From positions 1 through 44,122 of the forward strand of contig DASTRY010000053.1 in the NCBI GenBank assembly GCA_035760965.1: a DNA stretch of 44,122 bases, written 5' to 3'. The DNA comes from JADGHX01 sp035760965. Its GTDB lineage: Bacteria; Pseudomonadota; Gammaproteobacteria; Steroidobacterales; Steroidobacteraceae. The notes beneath the pieces were generated by a model that was not told where the DNA came from, searched no databases, and saw only the letters and a program-made list of their open reading frames with translations. Shown here piece after piece: positions 7,929 to 15,588 of this stretch (positions are counted from its first letter, which is position 1; each line of letters opens with the position of its first letter). Both the position numbers and the translations under genes were made by a program.

Positions 7929-8609
7929 CTACTTCAGCTCGGGCAGGCGGTCGTACTGATCGAGCCCCGCGCCGAACTCCACGTAATCGTCCGGGCTCGC
8001 CTTGCAGGCTGCGACGGGCTGCGGGTCGAGCGAGCGGAGGTCCGACACCCAGCATTCGCCGACGATGGAGCAGTAGCACGCGCGGAACTTCACCCGATCG
8101 CGCGCGGCGGCTATGCCATCGAGCAGCGCGACGTTCTCGGGCGTGCGGAAAAATCGGAACAGCGTCACGCGATCGCTCGCGCGAATGACGCCGACCGGGC
8201 GACTTTCGCCCAGGAAGCCGACTGTCAGCAGCCCGTTGATATCCATGTCGCGAGACATGCCGCAGCACGCTTGCAGCAGCTCGACGAATCCGTGCATGCG
8301 TTTGCCTTCATACTCCACGATGAAGCTCTTCAGCACCGCCGGGCCGACGCCGGAGTTGATGATGGAGTACGTGACGCTCTGACCGCCGCCGGCGAGCCGC
8401 GAGTTGTCGAAGTCGAAGCGCAGGAACGGCCACGAGTTCGCCGCGACCAACCGCTGCTGCACGTGGCCGTGATGGACCGCGACGCCCAGCGAGATGAGCG
8501 AGATCAGGATGGCGGAGAACGCGATCGTGAGATCGAGGAAGCGATGACCTGTCTTGCGCGGCTCGGCGTGGACATCGTCCGCGCGCGTGTGCACTGGAGG
8601 TTCCGACAT
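7929..8609 (-). CDS. Hypothetical single-pass membrane protein
   Basis: A 226-residue protein with one clear membrane segment at about residues 26-46 (TIAFSAILISLISLGVAVHHG). The large domain after it contains several cysteines (QACCGM, ACYCSIVGECW, ACKAS), which suggests an extracytoplasmic, disulfide-bonded fold. I do not recognise a named family. It converges on the enoyl-CoA hydratase gene with 17 bases between stops, and is divergent from zwf across a 124-base gap that probably holds both promoters. No function can be assigned. Confidence 0.65.
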   Translation of the reverse strand: MSEPPVHTRADDVHAEPRKTGHRFLDLTIAFSAILISLISLGVAVHHGHVQQRLVAANSWPFLRFDFDNSRLAGGGQSVTYSIINSGVGPAVLKSFIVEYEGKRMHGFVELLQACCGMSRDMDINGLLTVGFLGESRPVGVIRASDRVTLFRFFRTPENVALLDGIAAARDRVKFRACYCSIVGECWVSDLRSLDPQPVAACKASPDDYVEFGAGLDQYDRLPELK

Positions 8610-8733
8610 GGATCGCTAGTGTACATGCGCAGAAATCTCGGCGTGACTCGGGCTTCGCCGCGCGCCCACGCCCCTTCGTCGAGCATTGGGCTATCCTCCC
8701 CGCTCCTCGTTCCGTCTTCGGCAAGGTGCAGCG

Positions 8734-10197
8734 ATGGCAAAGACTCCGGCGGGCGTCGGCCCACGCTTTCCGCAAGTCGTGGTACTCGTGGGCGCAACCG
8801 GCGATCTCGCGCGACGCAAGCTGCTGCCCGGCCTGTTTCATCTTGCGACGGCAGGCTTCATCCCGGGCTGTCGCATCATCGGGGTGTCGCTCGATGAGCT
8901 CGACGCCAAGGGCTTTCGCGAGCTCGCGCGGCGCGCGCTCGATGAGTTCGCGGTACGCAAGTTCACCGACGCCGACTGGCAAGCCTTCGCGGAGTCGCTC
9001 GATTACGTGCCGATGTCGGCCGGGGTGGCACGCCTCAAAGAGGCGGTGGAGCGTGCGGAGCGATCGCTCGGCGGCGAACCGCAGCGTCTCTACTATCTGA
9101 GCGTGCCGCCGAACGCGGCGCTCTCGGTCGTGCGCCTGCTCGGCGAGGTCGGGCTGAAGGACCGCGCGCGCATCGTGATGGAAAAGCCGTTCGGCACGGA
9201 TCTCGCGAGCGCCGTCGAGCTCAACTCGAAACTGCACGAGGTGTTCGACGAGGAGCAGATCTTTCGCATCGATCATTTCCTCGGCAAGGAGCCGGCGCTG
9301 AACATCCTCGCCTTCCGCTTCGCGAACGGGCTGTTCGAGCCGATCTGGAACCGCAACTTCATCGATCACGTGCAGATCGACGTGCCCGAGGCGATCGGCC
9401 TCGAGATGCGCGCCTCGTACTACGAGCAGGTCGGCGCGTTCCGCGACATGGTGGTGACGCACCTGTTCCAGATTCTCGCGTTCGTCGCGATGGAGCCGCC
9501 GACGGCGCTCGAGCCGTGGCCGATCAGCGTGGAGAAGCAGAAGGTCTTCTACAGCATGGACACGATCCGCCCGGAGCATGTCGTGCGCGGGCAGTACATC
9601 GGCTATCGCTCCGAGCCGGGCGTCAATCCGGAGTCGGAGACGGAGACCTTCATCGCGCTCAAGTGCTCGATCGACAACTGGCGCTGGGCCGGCGTGCCGT
9701 TCTTCCTGCGCACCGGCAAGCGCATGGCGGAAGGTCAGCGCATCATCTCGATCGCGTTTCGCGAGCCGCCGAAGAGCATGTTTCCGCCGAACTCCGGCGT
9801 CGGCGCGCAGGGGCCCGACCACCTGACGTTCGACCTGGCCGATGCATCGAAAATGTCGCTGTCGTTCTACGGCAAGCGGCCCGGTCCGGGCATGCGCCTC
9901 GACAAGCTCAGCATGCAGTTCGCGCTGCGCGATACCGGCCTCGTCGGCGAAGTGCTCGAGGCCTACGAGCGGCTCATCCTGGATGCGATGCGCGGCGATC
10001 ACACGCTGTTCAACAGGGCCGAGGGGATCGAGCGACTGTGGGAGATCTCCGCGCCGCTGCTCGAAGCGCCGCCGCCGGTGCGGCTGTATGCACCGGGCTC
10101 GTGGGGGCCGAACGCCATTCACCAGCTCATCGCGCCGCGCGCCTGGCGCTTGCCGTTCGAGCGAACGTGGCGGTACCCGAACGGCCAAGGAGCATGA
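8734..10197 (+). CDS. zwf: Glucose-6-phosphate 1-dehydrogenase
   Basis: A 487-residue cytoplasmic enzyme that oxidises glucose 6-phosphate to 6-phosphogluconolactone with NADP+ (or NAD+), the entry to the oxidative pentose phosphate and Entner-Doudoroff pathways. The nucleotide-binding GATGDLARRKLLP lies at residues 20-32, and the substrate-binding motif Arg178-Ile-Asp-His-Phe-Leu-Gly-Lys-Glu186 is complete, with EKPFGTD just before it. Length is normal for the family. The gene stands alone, without pgl or edd beside it, and is followed 64 bases later by slyD. Confidence 0.97.
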   Translation: MAKTPAGVGPRFPQVVVLVGATGDLARRKLLPGLFHLATAGFIPGCRIIGVSLDELDAKGFRELARRALDEFAVRKFTDADWQAFAESLDYVPMSAGVARLKEAVERAERSLGGEPQRLYYLSVPPNAALSVVRLLGEVGLKDRARIVMEKPFGTDLASAVELNSKLHEVFDEEQIFRIDHFLGKEPALNILAFRFANGLFEPIWNRNFIDHVQIDVPEAIGLEMRASYYEQVGAFRDMVVTHLFQILAFVAMEPPTALEPWPISVEKQKVFYSMDTIRPEHVVRGQYIGYRSEPGVNPESETETFIALKCSIDNWRWAGVPFFLRTGKRMAEGQRIISIAFREPPKSMFPPNSGVGAQGPDHLTFDLADASKMSLSFYGKRPGPGMRLDKLSMQFALRDTGLVGEVLEAYERLILDAMRGDHTLFNRAEGIERLWEISAPLLEAPPPVRLYAPGSWGPNAIHQLIAPRAWRLPFERTWRYPNGQGA

Positions 10198-10261
10198 CCG
10201 GGGAACATGCGAGCGGCCATTGGGTTACACTCGCACGCCCCTCCCTCTCGTGAGCCCCCTC

Positions 10262-10747
10262 ATGGCCATCTCCCAAGACTCTGTCGTGACCATTCATTAC
10301 ACGCTGAAGGATGACGCCGGAGAGGTCATCGACAGCTCGGTGGACGCGGAGCCGCTGCCGTATCTGCACGGTCACGGCAATCTCGTGCCCGGACTCGAGC
10401 GTGAGCTCGAAGGCAAGAACGTCGGCGACAAAGTGAACGTCACCGTGCAGCCGCAGGATGCCTACGGCGACTACGACGAGCAGCTCGTGCACCGTGTGCC
10501 GCGGCGTGCTTTGCAGGGAATCTCGAACATCCACGTCGGGCAACGGCTGCAGATGCACACGCCGGAAGGCGCGCGCACGGTCGTGGTCTCGCAGCTCATG
10601 GGCGACATGGTCACGCTCGACGGCAACCATCCGCTCGCCGGCAAAGCGCTCAACTTCGAAGTGGAAGTCACCGGCGTGCGGCCGGCCACTGCGGAGGAAC
10701 TCTCGCACGGGCACGTGCACGGGCCCGGCGATCACGACGAGCACTGA
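10262..10747 (+). CDS. slyD: FKBP-type peptidyl-prolyl isomerase SlyD
   Basis: A 161-residue SlyD-type prolyl isomerase and chaperone. The FKBP half (VTIHYTLKDDAGEVIDSS and later PLAGKALNFEVEVTGVRPAT) encloses an insert-in-flap chaperone domain at about residues 70-125. The tail is short and histidine-rich (HGHVHGPGDHDEH), consistent with nickel or zinc binding but shorter than that of E. coli SlyD. A TACACT -10-like hexamer at 10226-10231 would give a start about 25 bases before the ATG; no good -35 is visible. Action is cytoplasmic. Confidence 0.95.
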   Translation: MAISQDSVVTIHYTLKDDAGEVIDSSVDAEPLPYLHGHGNLVPGLERELEGKNVGDKVNVTVQPQDAYGDYDEQLVHRVPRRALQGISNIHVGQRLQMHTPEGARTVVVSQLMGDMVTLDGNHPLAGKALNFEVEVTGVRPATAEELSHGHVHGPGDHDEH

Positions 10748-10749
10748 CC

Positions 10750-10768
10750 GCCGCGCCGAGCGTGCGGC
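10750..10768 (+). terminator. GC hairpin after slyD, no T-tract
   Basis: A seven-pair stem (GCCGCGC with GTGCGGC, one G-T pair) around a five-base loop starts three bases after the slyD stop. There is no run of T after it, so it is at best a weak terminator or mRNA end stabiliser. Confidence 0.25.
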
Positions 10769-10900
10769 GCGCACACGTGTGGGCTGCGAACCACGCGCCC
10801 GCCGACTGTCGCTGCTGCGCATCGTCTGACCGTTTCGCACGGAACTCCGCCCTGCCCGGAACATTCGTAGGGTCGCAACATCCCTATCGAGGACGCCAAG

Positions 10901-12220
10901 GTGGGCAAATCATTGCGATTGTTTGCAGGTGGCAGGTTCGGCGCGTTGGCGGCAGCGGCTGCCGTGTTACTCGCACCACATGGAGCGCGCGCGGGAGGCT
11001 TCGTGCTTCTCGAGCAAACGGCGAGCGGGGTCGGCGATGCGTATGCCGGCATCGCGGCATCCGAGGACGACGTGAGCGCGATGTCGTTCAATCCGGCGAC
11101 GCTCTCGCTGCTCACCGCGCCGCAGGCGGCGCTCGGCGTCCACGCCATCGATTTGAAGGCCGATTTCAGCGATCGGGGCTCGACGCTGCCGCCCGCGGGG
11201 GCCGGCCTCTTGCCGCGCGGCTCGACGAGCGAGGATGCGGGCGACGTGATCCCGGTGCCCAATGCGTATTTCGGCATGCCGCTCAACGATCGTCTCGCGT
11301 TCGGCTTCGGCTTGACGGCACCGTTCGGCTTGAAGACCGAGTACGACGATGGCTGGGTCGGCCGCTTCCAGGGCATTCGGAGCAAGCTCTACACGGTGAA
11401 TGCCAACCCGGCGCTGGCGTTCAAGGTGAACGACATGGTCTCGCTCGGTGTCGGCGCGAGCTACCAGTACGCGAACGCCGAGCTCACGAATGCCGTCATT
11501 CTCGGCCTCGGCACCGAAGGCCGCGCGCGACTGAAAGTGGACGACTACGCGTGGAGCTGGAATGCGGGTGCGCTGTTCCGGTTGCCGAGCGCAACGCGCG
11601 TCGGGGTGAGCTACCGCTCGTACGTCGACTATCACCTCTCAGGTGATACGAAAGTCACGACGCTCGGCGGCACGCAGATTCCGGCCGTCAGCGGGCCGAC
11701 GACCGCCGCGATCCGTTTCCCCAATTCGGCGGAGATCAGCATTGCGCAGCCGCTCGGCAACGGCTTCGAGCTGCGCGCGGACGCGATGTGGATGCAGTGG
11801 AGCACGATCGACAACATCGTCGCGACGAATTCCGCGACGGGCCTGCCGCGCGACGTCCTGCAGTTCCGCTTCAAGAACACGATGCGCTACGCGCTCGGCG
11901 GCACGTACAAGATGAACGATCAATGGACCTTCCGCGCGGGCACAGCGTATGACGAGAGCCCCGTTCAGGACGAATTCCGCACCGTGCGGCTGCCGGACGA
12001 CGACCGCGTCTGGGCGACGGTCGGCGCACGCTGGCAGCCGACTCCGCAGTGGATTTTCGACGCCGGTTACGCGCACTTGTTCGTGCACGGAAGCACGATC
12101 AGCAACGCACGCACGCAGCTCGGCGGCGCGCCTGCAGCGTTGTTCACGAGCGTGGTCAACGGCGCGTACGACAGTGCAGTGAACATCTTCAGCTTGCAGG
12201 CGACGTTCGCCTTTCGCTGA
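10901..12220 (+). CDS. FadL/OmpP1/TodX-family outer-membrane transporter
   Basis: A 439-residue outer-membrane beta-barrel. The signal peptide (about residues 1-31) is followed by the diagnostic FadL N-terminus, mature AGGFVLLEQTASGVGDAYAGIAA. This forms the hatch region that guides hydrophobic substrates laterally into the membrane. The Asn-Pro-Ala segment (SFNPATLSLL) is also typical, and the protein ends in alternating strands and a terminal aromatic (ATFAFR). It likely imports long-chain fatty acids or other hydrophobic compounds. The start is GTG at 10901, giving a well-formed signal peptide. Confidence 0.93.
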   Translation: MGKSLRLFAGGRFGALAAAAAVLLAPHGARAGGFVLLEQTASGVGDAYAGIAASEDDVSAMSFNPATLSLLTAPQAALGVHAIDLKADFSDRGSTLPPAGAGLLPRGSTSEDAGDVIPVPNAYFGMPLNDRLAFGFGLTAPFGLKTEYDDGWVGRFQGIRSKLYTVNANPALAFKVNDMVSLGVGASYQYANAELTNAVILGLGTEGRARLKVDDYAWSWNAGALFRLPSATRVGVSYRSYVDYHLSGDTKVTTLGGTQIPAVSGPTTAAIRFPNSAEISIAQPLGNGFELRADAMWMQWSTIDNIVATNSATGLPRDVLQFRFKNTMRYALGGTYKMNDQWTFRAGTAYDESPVQDEFRTVRLPDDDRVWATVGARWQPTPQWIFDAGYAHLFVHGSTISNARTQLGGAPAALFTSVVNGAYDSAVNIFSLQATFAFR

Positions 12221-12310
12221 GCGAGGGCCATGTCGGCGCGAAGGACTCTGCCGAGCGCAGCGCGCTTCGCGCCGGGCGATCGATGAGCGCGCGCGGCGAC
12301 CGACTGGAGT

Positions 12311-12338
12311 TTGGCGGGCAGGCGGGCTCCATTACACT
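12311..12338 (+). promoter_or_regulatory. Probable promoter of the YcaQ-type gene
   Basis: TTGGCG (12311-12316) and TACACT (12333-12338) are separated by 16 bases. The predicted transcription start falls only about five bases before the ATG at 12350, so the message would be nearly leaderless. No ribosome-binding site is visible before that ATG, which agrees. Confidence 0.4.
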
Positions 12339-12349
12339 CTCGCCCGCTC

Positions 12350-13519
12350 ATGGCGCGACCCGTTCCAACACCCGTGCCGGTCACTCAGGCCGCGGCGAGG
12401 CGCATCTGGCTGCACGCTCAGCGGCTGGACACTCCTGCGCCCTTCGGTGCCGGCCCCGCCGCGACGCTCGCCGCCATCGAACACCTCGGTTACGTGCAGA
12501 TCGACACGATCCACGTCATCGAGCGGTGCCACCATCACATTCTGTACACGCGTATTCCGACCTATCGGCGCGAACATCTGCACCACGCGCAATCCGTCGA
12601 CAAGACGGTCTTCGAGTACTGGACGCACGCGCTGGCCTACGTGCCGACGCGCGACATGCGCTTCTTCGTGCGCTACATGAAGCGCCACTGGCACCGGCGC
12701 AGCGCGTGGTTCGGCAAGGTGACGGAGCAGGCCCTCCGCAAGGTGCTCACGCGGATTCGCAAGAATGGGCCGCTCACGATCCGCGACATCGACGATGACG
12801 TGCTCGTCGAGAAGGATCACGAGTGGGCCAGCCGCAAGCCTTCGAAACGCGCGCTGCAGCTCGCGTTCTTCAAGGGCATCGTCACGGTCAGCCGGCGCGA
12901 GGGGATGCTCAAGACTTACGAGCTGCTCACCCGGCACTTCGGCTGGGACCGCATGCCGCGCTCGGCCTCCGAGCAGGAAGAGCTCGAGTATCTGCTCGAT
13001 CGCGCACTGCGCGCGCAGGGCATCGTGAGTGTCGACTCGGTGTGCTATCTCGACCCCCTGCACAAGCCGGGGATGCGGCGCCTCATCGAGCGACGCGTGC
13101 GACGCGGCGAGCTCGTACCGGTCGATGTCGCAGGCGCGGGCAAATGGCAGCACTGGGCTCGGCCGGAGACGTTGGCCGAGACGCTCGCACCGGCCGAAGG
13201 GCTCGTTCACATCCTCTCGCCGTTCGACCCGCTCGTGAATCAGCGCAAGCGCTCGTTGCTGTTCTTCGATTACGAACACCGCTTCGAGGCGTACGTTCCG
13301 AAGGAGAAGCGCGTGTTCGGCTACTTCGCATGTCCGACGCTCGTCGGCGATCGCGTTGCCGCGGCCATCGATTTGAAGGCGGACCGGGAGCGCGGCAAGC
13401 TGCTCGTGCGGCAATGGACCTGGATCGGCAAGGGCCCGCGACGTGCGGACAAAGCCCGGATCGAAGAAGCGCTGCATCGCTTCGAGCGCTTCCAGCTCGC
13501 AACGAAGGAGTCCCCATGA
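12350..13519 (+). CDS. ycaQ: YcaQ/AlkX-type winged-helix DNA glycosylase
   Basis: A 389-residue HTH_42 (PF06224) protein. In E. coli, YcaQ (AlkX) unhooks interstrand crosslinks and N-alkylpurines using a QxD motif; here it is Gln50-Ile-Asp52 in GYVQIDTIHVIERCHHHIL. Tandem winged-helix segments follow, and then the strongly conserved block ILSPFDPLVNQRKR...LFFDYEHRFEAYVPKEKRVFGYFACPTLVGDRVAAAIDLKADR, typical of YcaQ. The product should repair alkylated or crosslinked DNA in the cytoplasm. Its stop overlaps the next gene's ATG by four bases, implying translational coupling. Confidence 0.9.
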   Translation: MARPVPTPVPVTQAAARRIWLHAQRLDTPAPFGAGPAATLAAIEHLGYVQIDTIHVIERCHHHILYTRIPTYRREHLHHAQSVDKTVFEYWTHALAYVPTRDMRFFVRYMKRHWHRRSAWFGKVTEQALRKVLTRIRKNGPLTIRDIDDDVLVEKDHEWASRKPSKRALQLAFFKGIVTVSRREGMLKTYELLTRHFGWDRMPRSASEQEELEYLLDRALRAQGIVSVDSVCYLDPLHKPGMRRLIERRVRRGELVPVDVAGAGKWQHWARPETLAETLAPAEGLVHILSPFDPLVNQRKRSLLFFDYEHRFEAYVPKEKRVFGYFACPTLVGDRVAAAIDLKADRERGKLLVRQWTWIGKGPRRADKARIEEALHRFERFQLATKESP

Positions 13520-14646
13520 GCACGACGACGAGGTGGGCGGGCTTGGTGCTTTCCGCGCTGCTGAGCGTGACGGGCACAGCGGCATCGGCGACACCGGCCG
13601 CGAGTGCGCCGGCGATGACCGCTGCGCCCCTTTCGGAGGATGCCGCAAGCCGTTTCGCGGAGCTCGCGCTGGCGTGTCTCCATCGCGAATACCCGAACAA
13701 GATCGCGCACGTCTTGGAAAGCGCTGCCGACGCGCGTCCGCCTCACGAGCTGACGCCGGCCTTCTACGGCTGCTACGACTGGCATTCCAATGTGCATGGA
13801 CACTGGCTGCTCGTCCGTCTCGTGCGTCTGTTCCCCGATGCGCCCTTTGCGACTCGCGCACGCGAGGAGCTCGCGCGCAGCTTCACGCCGGCCAACATCG
13901 CCGGCGAATTGGCGTACCTCAAGGGACCGGGGCGCACATCGTTCGAACGGCCGTACGGCCTCGCGTGGCTCTTGCAGCTCTGCGCGGAGCTTCGCGGCTG
14001 GGACGACCCGCAGGCTCGGCAATGGGCCGAAACGCTCGCACCGCTCGAGACCGAGGCGGCGGCGCGCATCAAGACGTGGCTGCCGCTGCTCAACTACCCC
14101 ATCCGCATCGGCGAGCACGATCAAACCGCGTTCTCTTTCGGGCTGATCTGGGATTGGGCCGGCGTCGCAGGCGACACGCACATGCGCACGCTGCTGACCG
14201 ATGCGGCGCGCCGCTTCTATCTGAACGATCGCAATTGCCCGCTGAGCTATGAGCCTTCGGGGCAGGACTTTCTGTCGCCGTGTCTCGCCGAAGCGGATTT
14301 CATGCGCCGCGTGCTCGATGGCCCACGCTTCAGCCGCTGGCTCGCCGAATTCTTGCCGGGCATTCCCGGCAACGGGCGCGCGAGCTGGCTCGAGCCGGGC
14401 GTCGTGACGGATCGCGCCGACCCGAAGCTCGCGCATCTCGACGGTCTCAACCTCAGCCGCGCATGGATGCTCGAAGGCATCGCTCATGCCTTGGGATCGA
14501 GCGACAAGCGCGTGCCCGCCCTGCTCGGCGCGGCGACCCGTCATCGCGACGCCGCCCTGCCCGCCGTGACCGGCGAGCACTACGAGGGCGGTCACTGGCT
14601 CGGAACGTTCGCCGTCTATTTGACGAGCGGCGCCGGGCTGCGCTGA
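13516..14646 (+). CDS. DUF2891 family exported protein
   Basis: A 376-residue protein with a signal peptide (residues 1-24, ASA cleavage-like) and a DUF2891 domain marked by LACLHREYPNKIAHVLES, then ELTPAFYGCYDWHSNVHGHWLLVRLVR. An all-alpha toroid-like helical body follows, with GEHYEGGHWLGTFAVYLTS near the end. The many conserved His, Asp and Trp residues suggest a carbohydrate-active or hydrolase-like fold, but no reaction is established. The ATG overlaps the ycaQ stop as ATGA and has AAGGAG six bases upstream, so the two genes form an operon even though one product is cytoplasmic and the other exported. Confidence 0.88.
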   Translation: MSTTTRWAGLVLSALLSVTGTAASATPAASAPAMTAAPLSEDAASRFAELALACLHREYPNKIAHVLESAADARPPHELTPAFYGCYDWHSNVHGHWLLVRLVRLFPDAPFATRAREELARSFTPANIAGELAYLKGPGRTSFERPYGLAWLLQLCAELRGWDDPQARQWAETLAPLETEAAARIKTWLPLLNYPIRIGEHDQTAFSFGLIWDWAGVAGDTHMRTLLTDAARRFYLNDRNCPLSYEPSGQDFLSPCLAEADFMRRVLDGPRFSRWLAEFLPGIPGNGRASWLEPGVVTDRADPKLAHLDGLNLSRAWMLEGIAHALGSSDKRVPALLGAATRHRDAALPAVTGEHYEGGHWLGTFAVYLTSGAGLR

Positions 14647-14781
14647 AGGGACTTGAAGAAGACGGTCGGCTTGCGCGCACCCTGAATGGGCGCGCGGCGA
14701 TCACCGATGGGGTGGATCGCCTGTCAAGCTACGCCGATGCGACGGTAGACGGCACCGCACGTCGTCGGAGACCCTAGCGGA

Positions 14782-15588
14782 ATGACTCCAGCGATTCGAC
14801 TCGTCGGCATCGATGTCGACGGCACTCTCGTCGGTGCCACGGGCACGGTGAATGCGCGCGTGTGGCCTGCAGCCGAGCGCGCTCGCGAGGCGGGCATTCG
14901 CCTGGCACTGTGCTCGGGCCGCCCGGCGTTCGGGACCGCCGTGGAATACGCGCGATGTCTCGACGCGCACGGGTGGCACGTGTTCCAGAACGGTGCAAGC
15001 GTCGTCAACCTCGGCAGCGGCGAGTCCCGATCCGCGCCGCTCCCGCGCGAATGCGTCGACACGTTGATCGCGCAAGCGCGCGCAACGCGACGTGTGCTCG
15101 AGCTCTATAGCGATCGGGACTACGTCGTCGAGAGCAACGGTGACTGGGCGCACGCCCATGCCGACCTGCTCGGCGTACCCTTCGAGCCGCGGCGCTTCGA
15201 CACGCTGCGAGGGGTGTGCGTCCGGGCGCAGTGGCTGGTGACCGCTGCCGACGCGAATCTCGTGCGCGCGGCGCTTCCGTCGGGTGTCGAAATCGCGCAA
15301 TCGACGTCGCCGCTCATGCCGGAGACGCAGTTCGTCGGCATCACGCGCAGCGGCGTGAGCAAAGGGAGCGCGATCGAATCGGTCGCGGGCGAGTATCGGG
15401 TCGCGCTCCGGCAAGTGATGTACATCGGCGATGCCGGCAACGATCTGCCGGCGCTGCAACGGGTCGGCCATCCGGTTGCGATGGGCGATGCCGCGCCGGC
15501 CGTGCGCGCGAGCGCGAAGTACACGGTCGGCGGGCCCGAAGAGGGCGGCGTCGCCGACGCCCTCGACATCGCGCTCGCGACCTACTGA
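14782..15588 (+). CDS. HAD-superfamily Cof-type phosphatase
   Basis: A 268-residue HAD-IIB (Cof-like) hydrolase. Motif I is Asp11-Val-Asp13-Gly-Thr-Leu. The Ser/Thr motif lies in LALCSGRP, a cap domain occupies about residues 85-185, motif III is the Lys in GVSKGSAIE, and motif IV is YIGDAGNDLPAL. Such enzymes dephosphorylate sugar phosphates or related small metabolites in the cytoplasm; the substrate cannot be told from sequence. The gene overlaps the convergent tricorn-type gene by seven bases at the 3' ends. Confidence 0.9.
   Translation: MTPAIRLVGIDVDGTLVGATGTVNARVWPAAERAREAGIRLALCSGRPAFGTAVEYARCLDAHGWHVFQNGASVVNLGSGESRSAPLPRECVDTLIAQARATRRVLELYSDRDYVVESNGDWAHAHADLLGVPFEPRRFDTLRGVCVRAQWLVTAADANLVRAALPSGVEIAQSTSPLMPETQFVGITRSGVSKGSAIESVAGEYRVALRQVMYIGDAGNDLPALQRVGHPVAMGDAAPAVRASAKYTVGGPEEGGVADALDIALATY

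Noticed and set aside
8308..10188. Long minus-strand frame opposite zwf
   Set aside because: zwf has complete NADP and substrate motifs on the plus strand; the opposite frame has no recognisable fold.
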